DNA of 64,000 bases from Gammaproteobacteria bacterium (GCA_026705345.1 JAPPAV010000140.1:124001-188000), one strand, 5' to 3'. Shown: positions 1 to 9,588, counted from the stretch's first letter. Program-made: numbers and translations. The notes: generated from the sequence alone by a model not told the origin.

Positions 1-1
1 C

Positions 2-343
2 AACCATCCCGGTCTGGACTCCCATCCGCAACGGGAACTGGCCAAGCGGCAGATGCGGAACACCTCCGGGACGCTGTCGTTTCAGGTCCACGGCGAAGGT
101 GCTGCCCTGGCCGAACGCATGGCCAAGGAACTCGAGATCATCCACTACGCGGTCTCGCTCGGCCACCACCGCAGCCTGATCTATTGGATCGACACAGACG
201 CCATGATGGAGTCGACCTTCAAGCTGCGGGGTAGGCAGCTCGCGCACTACCGCGAGTATGCCGGCGACGGGGTGTTCCGGGTTTCGGTGGGGCTTGAAGA
301 CGCGGACGATCTGTGCCGCGACCTGGATCGCGTGTTGTCTTAA
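2..343 (+). CDS. Cys/Met-metabolism PLP enzyme, 3' part only
   Basis: The window opens inside this gene. The frame is open from base 2 and stops at TAA 341-343, leaving 113 residues. Visible motifs are HPGLDSHPQ followed by ELAKRQM, and near the end LGHHRSLIYW and DGVFRVSVGLED. These are the C-terminal substrate-domain signatures of the trans-sulfuration family (methionine gamma-lyase, cystathionine gamma-synthase/lyase, O-acylhomoserine sulfhydrylase). The PLP-binding lysine lies upstream of the window, so the exact reaction cannot be assigned. The sequence VSLGHHRSL resembles methionine gamma-lyases somewhat more than cystathionine gamma-synthases, but that is only a leaning. No terminator is obvious before the next gene at 424. 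Confidence 0.85.
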   Translation, partial: NHPGLDSHPQRELAKRQMRNTSGTLSFQVHGEGAALAERMAKELEIIHYAVSLGHHRSLIYWIDTDAMMESTFKLRGRQLAHYREYAGDGVFRVSVGLEDADDLCRDLDRVLS

Positions 344-423
344 CCGGTTGCCGTATCGACGCTTGAGCGACCGACCGCGCCGGAGCACACTGTCCCACAG
401 GGTCCCGACTGCTCTATTCCCAA

Positions 424-2625
424 ATGCGAGCGATCCGCGCAACGGTAGGCGCCATGGCGACGATCATCGCCATGCCCCTCTGCGGGGGCGGAGGGCCCCC
501 ATACGAGACCCCGTTCGTCGACCATCTCCGTCGGGAACAGATCCTTGCCGGCGAGTTTCCCGATCCAATGCCAAGGCGCGACCTGACCGCGCTGATCGCC
601 TACATCCAGTTGACGGGTCGTTTCAATCGCCACCACAGGGAACTGTTCGAGCCAAGGACAACGAAATCCGGACCAAGAACCGATTTCGGTACGGAGTTCT
701 GGAATACCGTCCGCAAGGAGGGATTCGAGCGCCCGGAACTGTTCCGGGCCTCTCGGCTGACATCCGACATCGTGACGATCACCCACGGCGACGGCACCAG
801 CTACTCCTTCACCCAGAGCTACTTCGTCGGCAACTGCCTGGACGATGCCTTCAAGACGGCATTCGAGACACTACTCGACCGAAGGGAACGTTACGGCAGC
901 GGATCCGCCGAACTTTTCCGTTGGATCGAAGCCCAGATAGCGGTATTCGACCAGTGCAGCGGCGAGGTGGCGTTCGAGCCTCCGAAGGATCCCGATCCCG
1001 GCTGGCTGCCCTTGCAAACCCATGACCGGCTCTACCAGATCGCCGCCAGCTACTTCTACAACGGCCAGTACCTCGAGGCGGCGGAACGATTCCGCGGGAT
1101 CGGGTCCGACGCGACCTCGCCTTGGCAAGACCTCGGACGCTATCTCGTGGGGCGCAGCCTGGCGCGGGAGGCGGTAGTCAACGAGAACAACCCCAAGCAA
1201 CACCTCAAGGCGGCGCTCGATCACTACAGCGAACTCGCGAGCGATCCGGACTACCTCGCTTCGTTTCCATCCCTTCCCGGACAGATTCGATACGTCGATG
1301 CGCGGCTCCGTCCGCTCGGTCTCCGTCGCGAACTCGAACACCGCCTCATCCACGAACCCGCCGGCCTTTCGCGCGGGGACGTGGGAAGCTATTCGTACCT
1401 CAAGCGCGTCCACCCCGTCGACGCGGAGACGACGGACTACGAGACGTGGTTTCGACAAGCCACGGAACCTCGACCGGGCGCCACCCTGCAGCATTGGCGA
1501 GACGAACGGTCGCGCCCTTGGCTTTACCTGGCGCTCTCCCAGGCGAACGCGCAATGGGACGCGTCAATCCTCGCCGACCTGCTCGACGAGGCAGACGACA
1601 TAGCTCCCGGTACGCCCGGGCACTTCAACATGCTGCTGCACCGGATCCGAATCCACGGCCTGCTCGGCGACGAGGCGATCGGTCTCGGACTTGCCGAGAA
1701 CGCATTGCGCGTCACTTTGCGGAACTCCCAGGTCAACCAACTCCGCATGGCGGCCGCCCGCATCGCCTCGAACTGGCGGGACTATTTCCGCTGGGCGCCG
1801 CTAAAGGCGCTGTCGCTCTCCTGGCCGGACGAACGGGCCCGAAGGCTGCCGGCCAACTTCAACCGCATCACCCGGGATACGCCCCTGTTCGCGAAGGAGA
1901 CGACCGTCCTCGTGAACGACTACTTCACGCCGTCGATGATCCTGGAAGTCATCGACGCCCCCGCGCTCGGGAACTACCTGCGAGGACGCATGGCGATCTC
2001 CGGGTGGACGAAGGCCATGCTCGCCGGCGACCTCAACGCCGCGTTGGTTCTCGCCGACCGCGTAAGGGCCGCCGTTCCCAACCTGGACAGCGAGTTCCGT
2101 GCTTTCCAGCAAGCCGATGACAAACACTTCGAGGCGGCCCGGATCGTCTTCGACCATCCGGCGATTTCGCCGTGGATCCGCCCCGGCGAAGGGCGAATCC
2201 AGCGCCATGCTTCCGCCACCCGACCGGCGCCGGACCGTATCGCGGTCGGTGCGCCAGACACCAACTGGTGGTGTGCCGACCGGGTGGATCGGGACCACGA
2301 CCAACGCGTCGACGAGATGCTGCGCGATTCCCGGTTCGCCCACTACTCCGCCAGCGAACGCGAGGATATCCGCCGGGTCTCGTGGGCGCGCACAACGGCA
2401 GCCACAACCTCGTTCGGCCCGCACGTACTACGCTACGCCCGCGAACACTTGGACGATCCCCGGATTCCACGCGTCCTGCACCGGCTGGTGTTCGCCACAC
2501 GGCACGCTTGCCATTGGCAAGCGCCCGGGTCGATCTCCCGGGCGGCCTACGTCATGCTCCACGAGCACTTCCCCGAGTCCGAATGGGCGCAGAAGACCCC
2601 GTACTGGTACGGGCGCCTCGAGTGA
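424..2625 (+). CDS. Large secreted TPR-like protein, paralogue of 3413-5674
   Basis: A 733-residue protein of unknown function. Residues 1-20 are hydrophobic and export-like, with a Cys followed by glycines (MPLCGGGG), but the residues before Cys do not fit a canonical lipobox. Around residues 200-260 there is a tetratricopeptide-like block (YQIAASYFYNGQYLEAAERF). The C-terminus has a dense conserved block containing RTTAATTSFGPHVLRYA and LHRLVFATRHACH. Most of its length aligns with the protein at 3413-5674, including YETPF just after the export signal and TPYWY at the end. Its stop overlaps the GTG of the next gene (GTGA), so the three genes read as one operon. An in-frame ATG ten codons downstream is an alternative start. 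No enzymatic motif was recognised. Confidence 0.85.
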   Translation: MRAIRATVGAMATIIAMPLCGGGGPPYETPFVDHLRREQILAGEFPDPMPRRDLTALIAYIQLTGRFNRHHRELFEPRTTKSGPRTDFGTEFWNTVRKEGFERPELFRASRLTSDIVTITHGDGTSYSFTQSYFVGNCLDDAFKTAFETLLDRRERYGSGSAELFRWIEAQIAVFDQCSGEVAFEPPKDPDPGWLPLQTHDRLYQIAASYFYNGQYLEAAERFRGIGSDATSPWQDLGRYLVGRSLAREAVVNENNPKQHLKAALDHYSELASDPDYLASFPSLPGQIRYVDARLRPLGLRRELEHRLIHEPAGLSRGDVGSYSYLKRVHPVDAETTDYETWFRQATEPRPGATLQHWRDERSRPWLYLALSQANAQWDASILADLLDEADDIAPGTPGHFNMLLHRIRIHGLLGDEAIGLGLAENALRVTLRNSQVNQLRMAAARIASNWRDYFRWAPLKALSLSWPDERARRLPANFNRITRDTPLFAKETTVLVNDYFTPSMILEVIDAPALGNYLRGRMAISGWTKAMLAGDLNAALVLADRVRAAVPNLDSEFRAFQQADDKHFEAARIVFDHPAISPWIRPGEGRIQRHASATRPAPDRIAVGAPDTNWWCADRVDRDHDQRVDEMLRDSRFAHYSASEREDIRRVSWARTTAATTSFGPHVLRYAREHLDDPRIPRVLHRLVFATRHACHWQAPGSISRAAYVMLHEHFPESEWAQKTPYWYGRLE

Positions 2626-3416
2626 CCTCGCCGGTTCACTGGTTCCGACCCCAGCCAATCTATGCGGCTTCAATTGCCGTCGTGCTCGTTGCGGCCCTAG
2701 CGGCGGGCACCTGGGCGTTTCGGGACGACCTACGCCGCGCCGCAGGTCTGTCGGCAGCCCCGGACTACTACCTCTGGGCCTGGCGGCGCGAGGAGGATCT
2801 TTCCTTCATCGACACGGATCGGGTCAAGGTGGCCGCCTGGACCGCCACGATCACGCTGCTCGAAGAGGGATTCGCGGTGGAACACAGGATGAACAAGATC
2901 ACCTACCCGAGCGACGCGGAGATCGTCGCCGTCGTCCGTCTCGAAGCGGACGGGGTCGCCGACGACGCCACCGTCGCCCAACTCGCGGATGCGATCATCT
3001 CCGCCACCCGCCCTTTCCGACCCGTCGAACACCAGATCGACTTCGATGCGCGCGTTTCGCAAAGAGACTTCTACCGTCGCCTGCTTGAGCAACTGCGCAC
3101 CCGCATCGGCGATGCGGCATTGTCCATCACCGCATTGGCCTCGTGGTGTTTCCACGACGATTGGGCCGGGGATCTTCCGGTGGACGCCGTCGTGCCGATG
3201 ATCTACCGCATGGGTCCCGACGGCGACGTCATCCGGGCCGCTCTCTTCGCCGAACCGACATTTCCGGCTCCGATCTGCGCAGGAAACGTCGGCTACTCCA
3301 CGGACGAGCCCTTGGCGCCCGTGGACGGGCTGCGGCGGGTATTCCTGTTCCATCCGAAACCGTGGTCCGAGCATCGATTCACTTCCTTCGTCCGGGAAGT
3401 GGAAGCTCTCCTGTGA
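2622..3416 (+). CDS. DUF3142-like secreted or membrane-anchored protein
   Basis: 264 residues from GTG 2622. This start is chosen because it forms a GTGA overlap with the stop of the upstream gene; upstream in-frame codons lie inside that gene. Residues 8-30 form one hydrophobic segment (AASIAVVLVAALAAGTWAF), a signal peptide or N-terminal anchor. The body carries YYLWAWRREEDL, an ITALASWC segment and VDAVVPMIYRMGPDG, which I match from memory to the DUF3142 family; its function is not known to me. It sits between two paralogous large secreted proteins and overlaps the second by another GTGA, which argues that all three products work together outside the cytoplasm. Confidence 0.75.
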   Translation: MTSPVHWFRPQPIYAASIAVVLVAALAAGTWAFRDDLRRAAGLSAAPDYYLWAWRREEDLSFIDTDRVKVAAWTATITLLEEGFAVEHRMNKITYPSDAEIVAVVRLEADGVADDATVAQLADAIISATRPFRPVEHQIDFDARVSQRDFYRRLLEQLRTRIGDAALSITALASWCFHDDWAGDLPVDAVVPMIYRMGPDGDVIRAALFAEPTFPAPICAGNVGYSTDEPLAPVDGLRRVFLFHPKPWSEHRFTSFVREVEALL

Positions 3417-5674
3417 GTCGAAGGCCACTCTTCGTCGCGACGGCGATCCTGTTCGCGCGGATGATCTCCGCATCCGGACCGCAGGTATACGAAACGCCGT
3501 TCCTCGATACGATCGAACTCGAAGACGTCCTGTCAGGCACCTTTCCGGAGCGGGTCGAACCCCGCGACGTCGTCGATCCACTGATCATGTATCTCCACCT
3601 GAAGGGCGACCTGAGCGAATCCCATGCCCGACTGTTCCGCTCGCACGCGGCGGAGCTGGATCGGACCCGCTCAAATGGCGGCGATTGGTATCGACTTTGG
3701 CAATCCTCCGAGAGCTTCTGGCGGTCGTTGCGAAGCCTCGGATACGAGCGGCCAGATGCATTCGGCACGGAGAAGTCCCTGTTTCGGGAGATCGTCGATC
3801 AATTCCCGGACGGAACCAGCCGGCACCGCACGATCCGACGCTCGATCGACAACTGCCAGAAGGATGCGTTCGACACGGCCCGGCGAACATTGGCTCTCCG
3901 CCGGAGACAGTACGGATCGGAGTCGGTCGAAGTGGGTCGCTGGATCGAGGCGCAGATCAAGGTATTCGCCCAATGCAGTGGCGAGTCCGAGTTCGTTCCG
4001 CCGGACGAGCCGGCGCAAGACTGGTCGCCACTCGAGCAGCATGACCGGCGCTACCAGATCGCCGCCGCCTACTTCTACGCAGGCCGCCATCTCGCAGCCG
4101 CGTCCCGGTTCGATGTGATCGCCCGAACCCCGGATTCGCCTTGGCGCGACCTCGGCCGCTATCTGGTGCCCCGCAGTTACCTGCGCGAGGCGATCGTCAA
4201 CGAAAACGCTAGCGAGCGTCATTTGGACCTGGCCCTCGGCGGATTTCGGCAGCTTGCCGCCGACACCGAATACCTCGCGCGCTTTCCTTCGGTGCTTGGC
4301 CAGATTCGACGTGTCGAGACCCGGATCAGTCCGGTCTCGACGCGTCGCCGACTCGAGCGGCAGATCCTCGAAGCGCCGGATGCGACCACCGTTCAGGACG
4401 TCATCGACTACGCGTACCTCCGTCGTTTGACCGAACCGGAAGAGCCGCCGTTCGGCGAAGGCGCGACCGAATACGAGCAATGGCGGTGGTATGGCGAAGG
4501 CCAGAAGAGCGCAGCCGCCGCAGCGGCGCGTTGGCGAACCGAAAGGTCGCTGCACTGGTTGTATGTGGCGCTCGCCCAAGCCGGCCCGGACCTTGGCGCC
4601 GCCACACTGGCCGAGATCCTGCAAGCCGGCGAAGCGTTGCCCGCCGATACACCCGGCTTCGTCAACGTCCTCGCGAACCGGATCAGGATCCTGGGGTCGC
4701 TCGGCCGAGTGGAAGAGGGACTACGGATCGCCGAGGAGGCGGAGAACCTTGGCCTCCCCAGGCCGGACGTCAACCGCGTTCGACTTGCGGCGGCGGAGAT
4801 CACGACCAACTGGCACGACTACCTGCGCCTGGCCTCGCTCAAGCCCGCAACACTGCTGTGGACAGATGGCTTCGCCCAAAGGCTGCCGGGATGGTTGAAC
4901 CGGATCACCAGCAATACGACCTTGTTCGCATCCGATGCCACACGCACGCTGAACAGGCACTTCACGCCGACGATGATTCTCGACGTCATCGATTCGCCCG
5001 GTTTGAGCGACTACCAGCGCGGTCGGATGGCCATGGCAGCGTGGACAAAGGCCATGCTCGCCAACGACATCACGGCGGCGCTGAAGCTCTCGACCCACAT
5101 CCGACGGAACGTCCCGGTGTTGGACCAGGAGTTCGAGCTGTTCGAAGAAGCAACGGACAAGCTGTTCGAAGCGGCCAGAATTATTTTCGACTACCCGGCA
5201 TTCTCGCCCTGGATGCTTCCCGGCGTCGGACGCATTCAGTCGCGTTACCGCGGGACGCTCCTGGAAACACGGCCCATGCCCGACTACGTGGCGGACGGCT
5301 GGAGCGGAGTCAACTGGTGGTGCGTGGCTCGCCGCTACGAGATCGAAAACGCCCGTGCATCCGATCAAGCGCTACGGCATCCCCGTTTCGCGCGATACTC
5401 CGACGCCGAACTCGCGCTCATCGGGAATGTGAAGAATGCGTTGACAACGGCCGCAACGACCTCGTTCGGCCCGCATGTGATCCGCTACGCCAAAGAGAAC
5501 CTAGACGATCCGCGAGTGCCAAGAACGCTACACCGTCTCGTGTTCGCCACGCGCCACGCCTGCTACACCGCCCCGGGGAAGATCTCCCGTGCCGCCTATT
5601 CGTTGTTGCACGAACACTTCCCGGATAGCGCTTGGACGGAGAAGACGCCCTACTGGTACGACGGACAAATCTGA
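3413..5674 (+). CDS. Large secreted TPR-like protein, second paralogue
   Basis: 753 residues from GTG 3413, which overlaps the TGA of the DUF3142-like gene. The frame is open further upstream, but that part lies inside the previous gene and has no counterpart in the paralogue. Residues 5-20 (LFVATAILFARMISAS) look like a signal peptide, then YETPFLDTIELEDVLSG matches the mature start of the protein at 424-2625. The TPR-like block (YQIAAAYFYAGRHLAAASRF) and the C-terminal block (LTTAATTSFGPHVIRYA, LHRLVFATRHAC, EKTPYWY) are conserved. It lacks the N-terminal Cys of the first copy. Function unknown; a duplicated partner of the DUF3142-like protein is the simplest reading. Confidence 0.85.
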   Translation: MSRRPLFVATAILFARMISASGPQVYETPFLDTIELEDVLSGTFPERVEPRDVVDPLIMYLHLKGDLSESHARLFRSHAAELDRTRSNGGDWYRLWQSSESFWRSLRSLGYERPDAFGTEKSLFREIVDQFPDGTSRHRTIRRSIDNCQKDAFDTARRTLALRRRQYGSESVEVGRWIEAQIKVFAQCSGESEFVPPDEPAQDWSPLEQHDRRYQIAAAYFYAGRHLAAASRFDVIARTPDSPWRDLGRYLVPRSYLREAIVNENASERHLDLALGGFRQLAADTEYLARFPSVLGQIRRVETRISPVSTRRRLERQILEAPDATTVQDVIDYAYLRRLTEPEEPPFGEGATEYEQWRWYGEGQKSAAAAAARWRTERSLHWLYVALAQAGPDLGAATLAEILQAGEALPADTPGFVNVLANRIRILGSLGRVEEGLRIAEEAENLGLPRPDVNRVRLAAAEITTNWHDYLRLASLKPATLLWTDGFAQRLPGWLNRITSNTTLFASDATRTLNRHFTPTMILDVIDSPGLSDYQRGRMAMAAWTKAMLANDITAALKLSTHIRRNVPVLDQEFELFEEATDKLFEAARIIFDYPAFSPWMLPGVGRIQSRYRGTLLETRPMPDYVADGWSGVNWWCVARRYEIENARASDQALRHPRFARYSDAELALIGNVKNALTTAATTSFGPHVIRYAKENLDDPRVPRTLHRLVFATRHACYTAPGKISRAAYSLLHEHFPDSAWTEKTPYWYDGQI

Positions 5675-5722
5675 CAACGTCAATCAGCGCGATGACGCCT
5701 AGATAGAGACGCCGACGATGTC

Positions 5723-6259
5723 CTATTCGCGGATGCGTTCGGCACCGCCATCGGTCAACTGCCAGAGTTCGCCGTCGACTAGGCCATCCCCAAGGTTCAA
5801 GAATCCGATGGTGCCCAAGCGCAACGACTTGTTGTGGGGCAGCGTCGGCGAGCCCGGATTGACGAAGAGCAGTCCATTCACGTGGTCGATGCCCTCGATG
5901 TGCGTGTGCCCGTAGACCACGACGTCGGGTGAGACGCCGGGAAAACGCTGCCGGACGCGGTCCAGGATCAATTCGGCGGGCCGATGTGCGGGTGTTGGGA
6001 AGTCGTGCAGCATGGCGACGGTCATGCCATCGAAGGTCATGACGCACTGATCCTCCAGGCGCGAGTCGACCTGCCCCAAATCCCCGTTGCCCCGAGCCAC
6101 CCTGACCGGCGCGATCGCTTCAAGCTCGTCGAGAAGCGCCGGGGACCAGACGTCGCCGGCATGCCAGATGGCGTCCACGCCGTCGAACGCGTCGAACGCC
6201 TGCGGCCACAGCTCGCCCGGTTTCGAAATGTGCGTGTCGGAGATCAATCCGATGCGCAT
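5723..6259 (-). CDS. YfcE/MJ0936-type metallophosphoesterase
   Basis: 178 residues starting at the ATG that gives MRIGLISDTH; a longer frame adds 16 residues with no family similarity. The calcineurin-like phosphoesterase motifs appear in order: SDTH (residues 7-10), HAGD, GNGD (in place of GNHD/GNCD) and GHTH, together forming the two-metal site. Length and motif spacing match small YfcE-type phosphodiesterases, cytoplasmic enzymes that hydrolyse phosphodiesters in vitro; the physiological substrate is usually unknown. It converges with the secreted-protein operon to its left and diverges from the amidohydrolase gene to its right. Confidence 0.9.
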   Translation of the reverse strand: MRIGLISDTHISKPGELWPQAFDAFDGVDAIWHAGDVWSPALLDELEAIAPVRVARGNGDLGQVDSRLEDQCVMTFDGMTVAMLHDFPTPAHRPAELILDRVRQRFPGVSPDVVVYGHTHIEGIDHVNGLLFVNPGSPTLPHNKSLRLGTIGFLNLGDGLVDGELWQLTDGGAERIRE

Positions 6260-6449
6260 GGCTTCGCCGCTCACAAACACAAACCATTCAGCGTACCAGA
6301 TGCCCATTACCGGGTTCGGGATACAACGGCTTCACCTGACAAACGTCAAGAAAGCCGGTTACGGATGTCACTGATCGTATCCTCCCGCAGCCCCCACAGT
6401 TCGGGTGTCGATGCAGACCAACACGACCCGACGGCAGGAGACGCCAACG

Positions 6450-8225
6450 ATGCGAACAAACAAGCAAATCCGTCACTTGGCCCGGGTGCTCGCTGTGATC
6501 GCGATCACCGCGGCAATCCAACCGGCTGAAGGTGTCACGGTGATCCGCAACGCTCGGATATTCGACGGCGACGCCGTGATCGAACGTGCGTCGGTCGTGA
6601 TCCGCGACACGCGGATAGCAGGCATCGAGGCGGAGCCTACAACCGTCGACGGTGCGACGGAGGTCGACGCCACCGGTATGACCTTGTTGCCGGGCCTCAT
6701 CGACTGTCACACCCACAGTTGGGGAACGGCGCTGCAGGAGGCGCTGAACTTCGGCGTCACGACCGTTCTGGACATGTTCACCGAGCCTACCCTGGCCGCG
6801 AACTGGCGACGGGAACAGCGCGGCGGACCGGTTCCCAACCGTGCCGACATCTTCTCCGCGGGCGTCCTGGTGACCGTGGCCGGCGGCCACGGCACCCAGT
6901 TCGGCGTGGCCATTCCCACGCTTGACGATCCCGACGAAACCGAGGCCTTCGTCGCCGCACGGATCGCGGAGGGATCGGACTTCATCAAGATCATCCACGA
7001 AGCCGGATCGGCACGCTGGCGCTTCCCGACCTTCGACGGTGACCAACTGAAGCGAATCGCGACCGCGGCCCACGATGGCGGAAAGCTGGCGTTGTTCCAC
7101 GTCGGCACGGCGGACGGGGCGGGTATGGCTGTCGCGGCCGGTGCCGATGGACTGATGCACGTCTACCGCGACGAGGGCGGCGCGGACCTGATCGCCGCCA
7201 TCCGCGAAACGGGCACCTTCGTGGTTCCCACCCTGGCAGTGACCGAAAATATGCTCGGCTTGTCGAACCCCGACGTATTGGCCGCTGATCCCCGAATCTC
7301 GGACTACCTTTCGGCCAACGCCGAGGCCAATCTCAAGCGTTCGTTTACGCCAGGCCAAAACCATGCCGCGATGGAGACTGCGCTCGGCAACGTACGGGCC
7401 TTGTTCGAAGCGGGAGTGCCGATCCTTGCCGGGACCGATGCCGTCAATCCGGGCGTGACGCACGGCGCAAGCCTGCATCGAGAACTCGAGCTACTCGCGA
7501 CGGCGGGCATGCCGAATGTCGACATTCTGCGCGCAGCTACCTCCAACGCCGCCGACGCGTTCCGCCTCCACGACCGGGGACGGATCGCCGAGGGGAAGAA
7601 AGCGGACTTGGTCCTGGTTCATGGCAATCCGTTGCAGGATCTCGCAACGACTCGGGACATCGTCGGGATATGGAAGGACGGCGTCCGTTTCAAGCGTCAA
7701 CGCAACGACCGTTCGACCGACCGACCGTCGCAAGAGCCGAGGGGACTTGGGGCATTCGGCCCCGGTACCGATGTGGCGGAGAGTGGATGGTCGCCCTCTA
7801 CCGACTCTCTCGCCGGCGGCAAGTCGACCGTGGAACTCACCATTGTCGCCCGCACGGGGGGCAGTGGCGGCGCACTAAGGATCCAAGGCGACAACGCCCC
7901 CGGCTACGGCTACCCCTGGAGCGGCGCGATGGTCAACCTCGGGTCGGCAATGATGGAGCCTGTGAATATCGGTCGCAGCGGCAAGCTCGTCTTCGACGCC
8001 CGCGGAGAGGGCAAGCCCTACCGTGCCATGGCGTTCGCCGAGAACCTCGGGCAGATGCCCGCCATCGTGGAATTCAATGCGTCGGCGGACTGGCAGCGCG
8101 TCGAGATCCCGTTGACCGAGTTCCCCGACTTCGATCCCCGGGGTGCCATGGCTTTCTTCATCGGCAGCCCAAGCGAACTCGGGCCGTTCTGGCTCGAGAT
8201 CGACAACGTGGCGTTGATCGAGTGA
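6450..8225 (+). CDS. Secreted amidohydrolase with CIA30-like C-terminal domain
   Basis: 591 residues from ATG 6450, chosen because AGGAG at 6436-6440 sits nine bases upstream and a signal peptide (RVLAVIAITAAIQPAEG) follows directly; an ATG at 6405 would delay it. Residues about 30-420 are a metal-dependent amidohydrolase: GLIDCHTHSW supplies metal-binding histidines, FIKIIHEAG the likely bridging Lys region, further His in LFHVGTADG and LMHVYRD, and AGTDAV the catalytic Asp. Residues about 430-590 resemble the CIA30/galactose-binding-like beta-sandwich (LRIQGDNAPGYGYPWSGAMV, FWLEIDNVALIE). Such fusions occur in exported imidazolonepropionase-like hydrolases. Substrate unknown; a peptide, lactam or glycan derivative in the periplasm is a guess. 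Confidence 0.88.
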   Translation: MRTNKQIRHLARVLAVIAITAAIQPAEGVTVIRNARIFDGDAVIERASVVIRDTRIAGIEAEPTTVDGATEVDATGMTLLPGLIDCHTHSWGTALQEALNFGVTTVLDMFTEPTLAANWRREQRGGPVPNRADIFSAGVLVTVAGGHGTQFGVAIPTLDDPDETEAFVAARIAEGSDFIKIIHEAGSARWRFPTFDGDQLKRIATAAHDGGKLALFHVGTADGAGMAVAAGADGLMHVYRDEGGADLIAAIRETGTFVVPTLAVTENMLGLSNPDVLAADPRISDYLSANAEANLKRSFTPGQNHAAMETALGNVRALFEAGVPILAGTDAVNPGVTHGASLHRELELLATAGMPNVDILRAATSNAADAFRLHDRGRIAEGKKADLVLVHGNPLQDLATTRDIVGIWKDGVRFKRQRNDRSTDRPSQEPRGLGAFGPGTDVAESGWSPSTDSLAGGKSTVELTIVARTGGSGGALRIQGDNAPGYGYPWSGAMVNLGSAMMEPVNIGRSGKLVFDARGEGKPYRAMAFAENLGQMPAIVEFNASADWQRVEIPLTEFPDFDPRGAMAFFIGSPSELGPFWLEIDNVALIE

Positions 8226-8255
8226 GTCAACGAAAGCTCACGTTCTCGCGGTCGG

Positions 8256-8660
8256 CTACGGTTTGCGGGTCAACGACTTCAAATCCATATGCCTCACCGG
8301 TAACAGCCGGTGACCGATCAGATCCACGGCTGCACCGCATTGCTCCAAGGCAATGTAGCCAAGCAACGGCTCGTACTCGCCGTCGTCTGGTGTCATTTCT
8401 ACGAAAAGCACCTCACTGTGGATGACACGGAAGCCTTCGACTTGAATCCTTGCAGGGCCACACACGATCCCCGAGGCGATCTCCTGGGTCGCGGTTTCGA
8501 AGTCGACAGGCTCTTCGGTCGCAAACGAACCAAATCGGTCTCGCCATGCACTAGGCAACGTGATATGACTGGCGCCGGTATCGACCAACGCGTCGATCTT
8601 CCGAGCACAATCCGGTTGAACGACGTTCTGAATGTCTAACGAGGCGACGATTCGTCCCAC
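8256..8660 (-). CDS. Retropepsin-like aspartic protease-fold protein
   Basis: 134 residues from a GTG start. The key motif is ALVDTGASHITLP, the D-T-G-A signature of clan AA aspartic proteases, followed by a beta-rich segment and LLGYIALEQCGAAVDL, which resembles the second flap region ending in the conserved hydrophobic-Gly pair. A single lobe of about 130 residues is typical of bacterial retropepsin-like proteins, which act as homodimers if active. No signal peptide is visible. It converges with the amidohydrolase gene and is on its own. Substrates of these bacterial proteins are mostly unknown. Confidence 0.8.
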   Translation of the reverse strand: MGRIVASLDIQNVVQPDCARKIDALVDTGASHITLPSAWRDRFGSFATEEPVDFETATQEIASGIVCGPARIQVEGFRVIHSEVLFVEMTPDDGEYEPLLGYIALEQCGAAVDLIGHRLLPVRHMDLKSLTRKP

Positions 8661-8754
8661 GAGCGGACCTTTCTTCGAGTCTCCACGACACTACGCGCGA
8701 GTCTGTCGGACGCGGCGACGAGCCACAAGCTCGGTTTGACCGGCACCCGCCTGG

Positions 8755-9588
8755 TCAGTCGACCCTGACTGGCGCAAACTTCGGAGGACGGCGCTCGACG
8801 AACGACGCAACACCCTCCTTGAAGTCTCCCCGGGCGAGGCTTTCGTCCATCCAGGCGTTGGATTCTTCCATGGCGCGGCGCAACTCCGCATTCAGGTGAC
8901 GGTATATCTGCCGCTTCATCATCATCAGCGAGTTGGGGGCGGCGACGTCGGCGATCTCGCGCAGGTACGCACAGGCGTCGTTCACGCACTCACCCGGTTC
9001 CGAGACGCGGTTCGCCAGACCGATCCTGCCCGCCTCCTCGCCGTCAAACCTGCGCCCGGTCCAGAGAATATCCAATGCGTTCGCGGGGCCGATGAGGCGG
9101 GGCAGCATCCAACTGACGCCGTGCTCGGCAATCAGTCCGCGCTGCGAGAACGAGGTCACGAAACGCGCCGTCCGGTCGGCGAAGCGCAGATCGCAGAACA
9201 CCGCGTAGCTGAAGCCGAGCCCGGCGCATGCACCGTTGATCGCGGCGATCAAGGGCTTGCGCAAACCCAGGAAGTAGGCCGCGCCGATCTCGAAGTTCGG
9301 ATCCCCGTCGGGATTCCCCGGATCGGCGGCCAGATCCCCATGCACCGCACCGAGACGCCGGCCCGCTTCGCTCATCGCACCGAGCGCATTCATGTCCACA
9401 CCGGAGCAGAACCCCCGTCCCGCGCCGGTGAGCACCGTGCCGATGACGTCTTCGTTGCGTTCCGACTGGTCGAGCGCATGGCGGATCTCGGCCTGGGTGC
9501 GGTCCGTCAACGCATTGAGCGTCTCCGGTCGGTTCATGGTTATCACGGCCACGCGATCCGTGACGTCGTAGATGATCTCTTCGTACAT
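8755..9588 (-). CDS. Enoyl-CoA hydratase/isomerase family protein
   Basis: 277 residues of crotonase fold. VAVITMNRPETLNALT opens the domain; the oxyanion-hole segments are GAGRGFCSGVDMNALG and AAINGACAGLGFSYAVFCD; the C-terminal helix region includes RRFDGEEAGRIGLANRVSE. Length is typical of enoyl-CoA hydratases. The second oxyanion loop reads AGLGF, where the catalytic Glu of classical hydratases would usually occur as GGG-E-L, so hydratase, isomerase or another crotonase activity cannot be decided. The gene stands alone and is about 45 kb from the carnitine cluster, so I do not link it to that pathway. Confidence 0.88.
   Translation of the reverse strand: MYEEIIYDVTDRVAVITMNRPETLNALTDRTQAEIRHALDQSERNEDVIGTVLTGAGRGFCSGVDMNALGAMSEAGRRLGAVHGDLAADPGNPDGDPNFEIGAAYFLGLRKPLIAAINGACAGLGFSYAVFCDLRFADRTARFVTSFSQRGLIAEHGVSWMLPRLIGPANALDILWTGRRFDGEEAGRIGLANRVSEPGECVNDACAYLREIADVAAPNSLMMMKRQIYRHLNAELRRAMEESNAWMDESLARGDFKEGVASFVERRPPKFAPVRVD

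Noticed and set aside
8755-9588. Enoyl-CoA hydratase as part of the carnitine pathway
   Set aside because: It is 45 kb away, stands alone, and lacks the CaiD-specific motifs present at 54234-55016.
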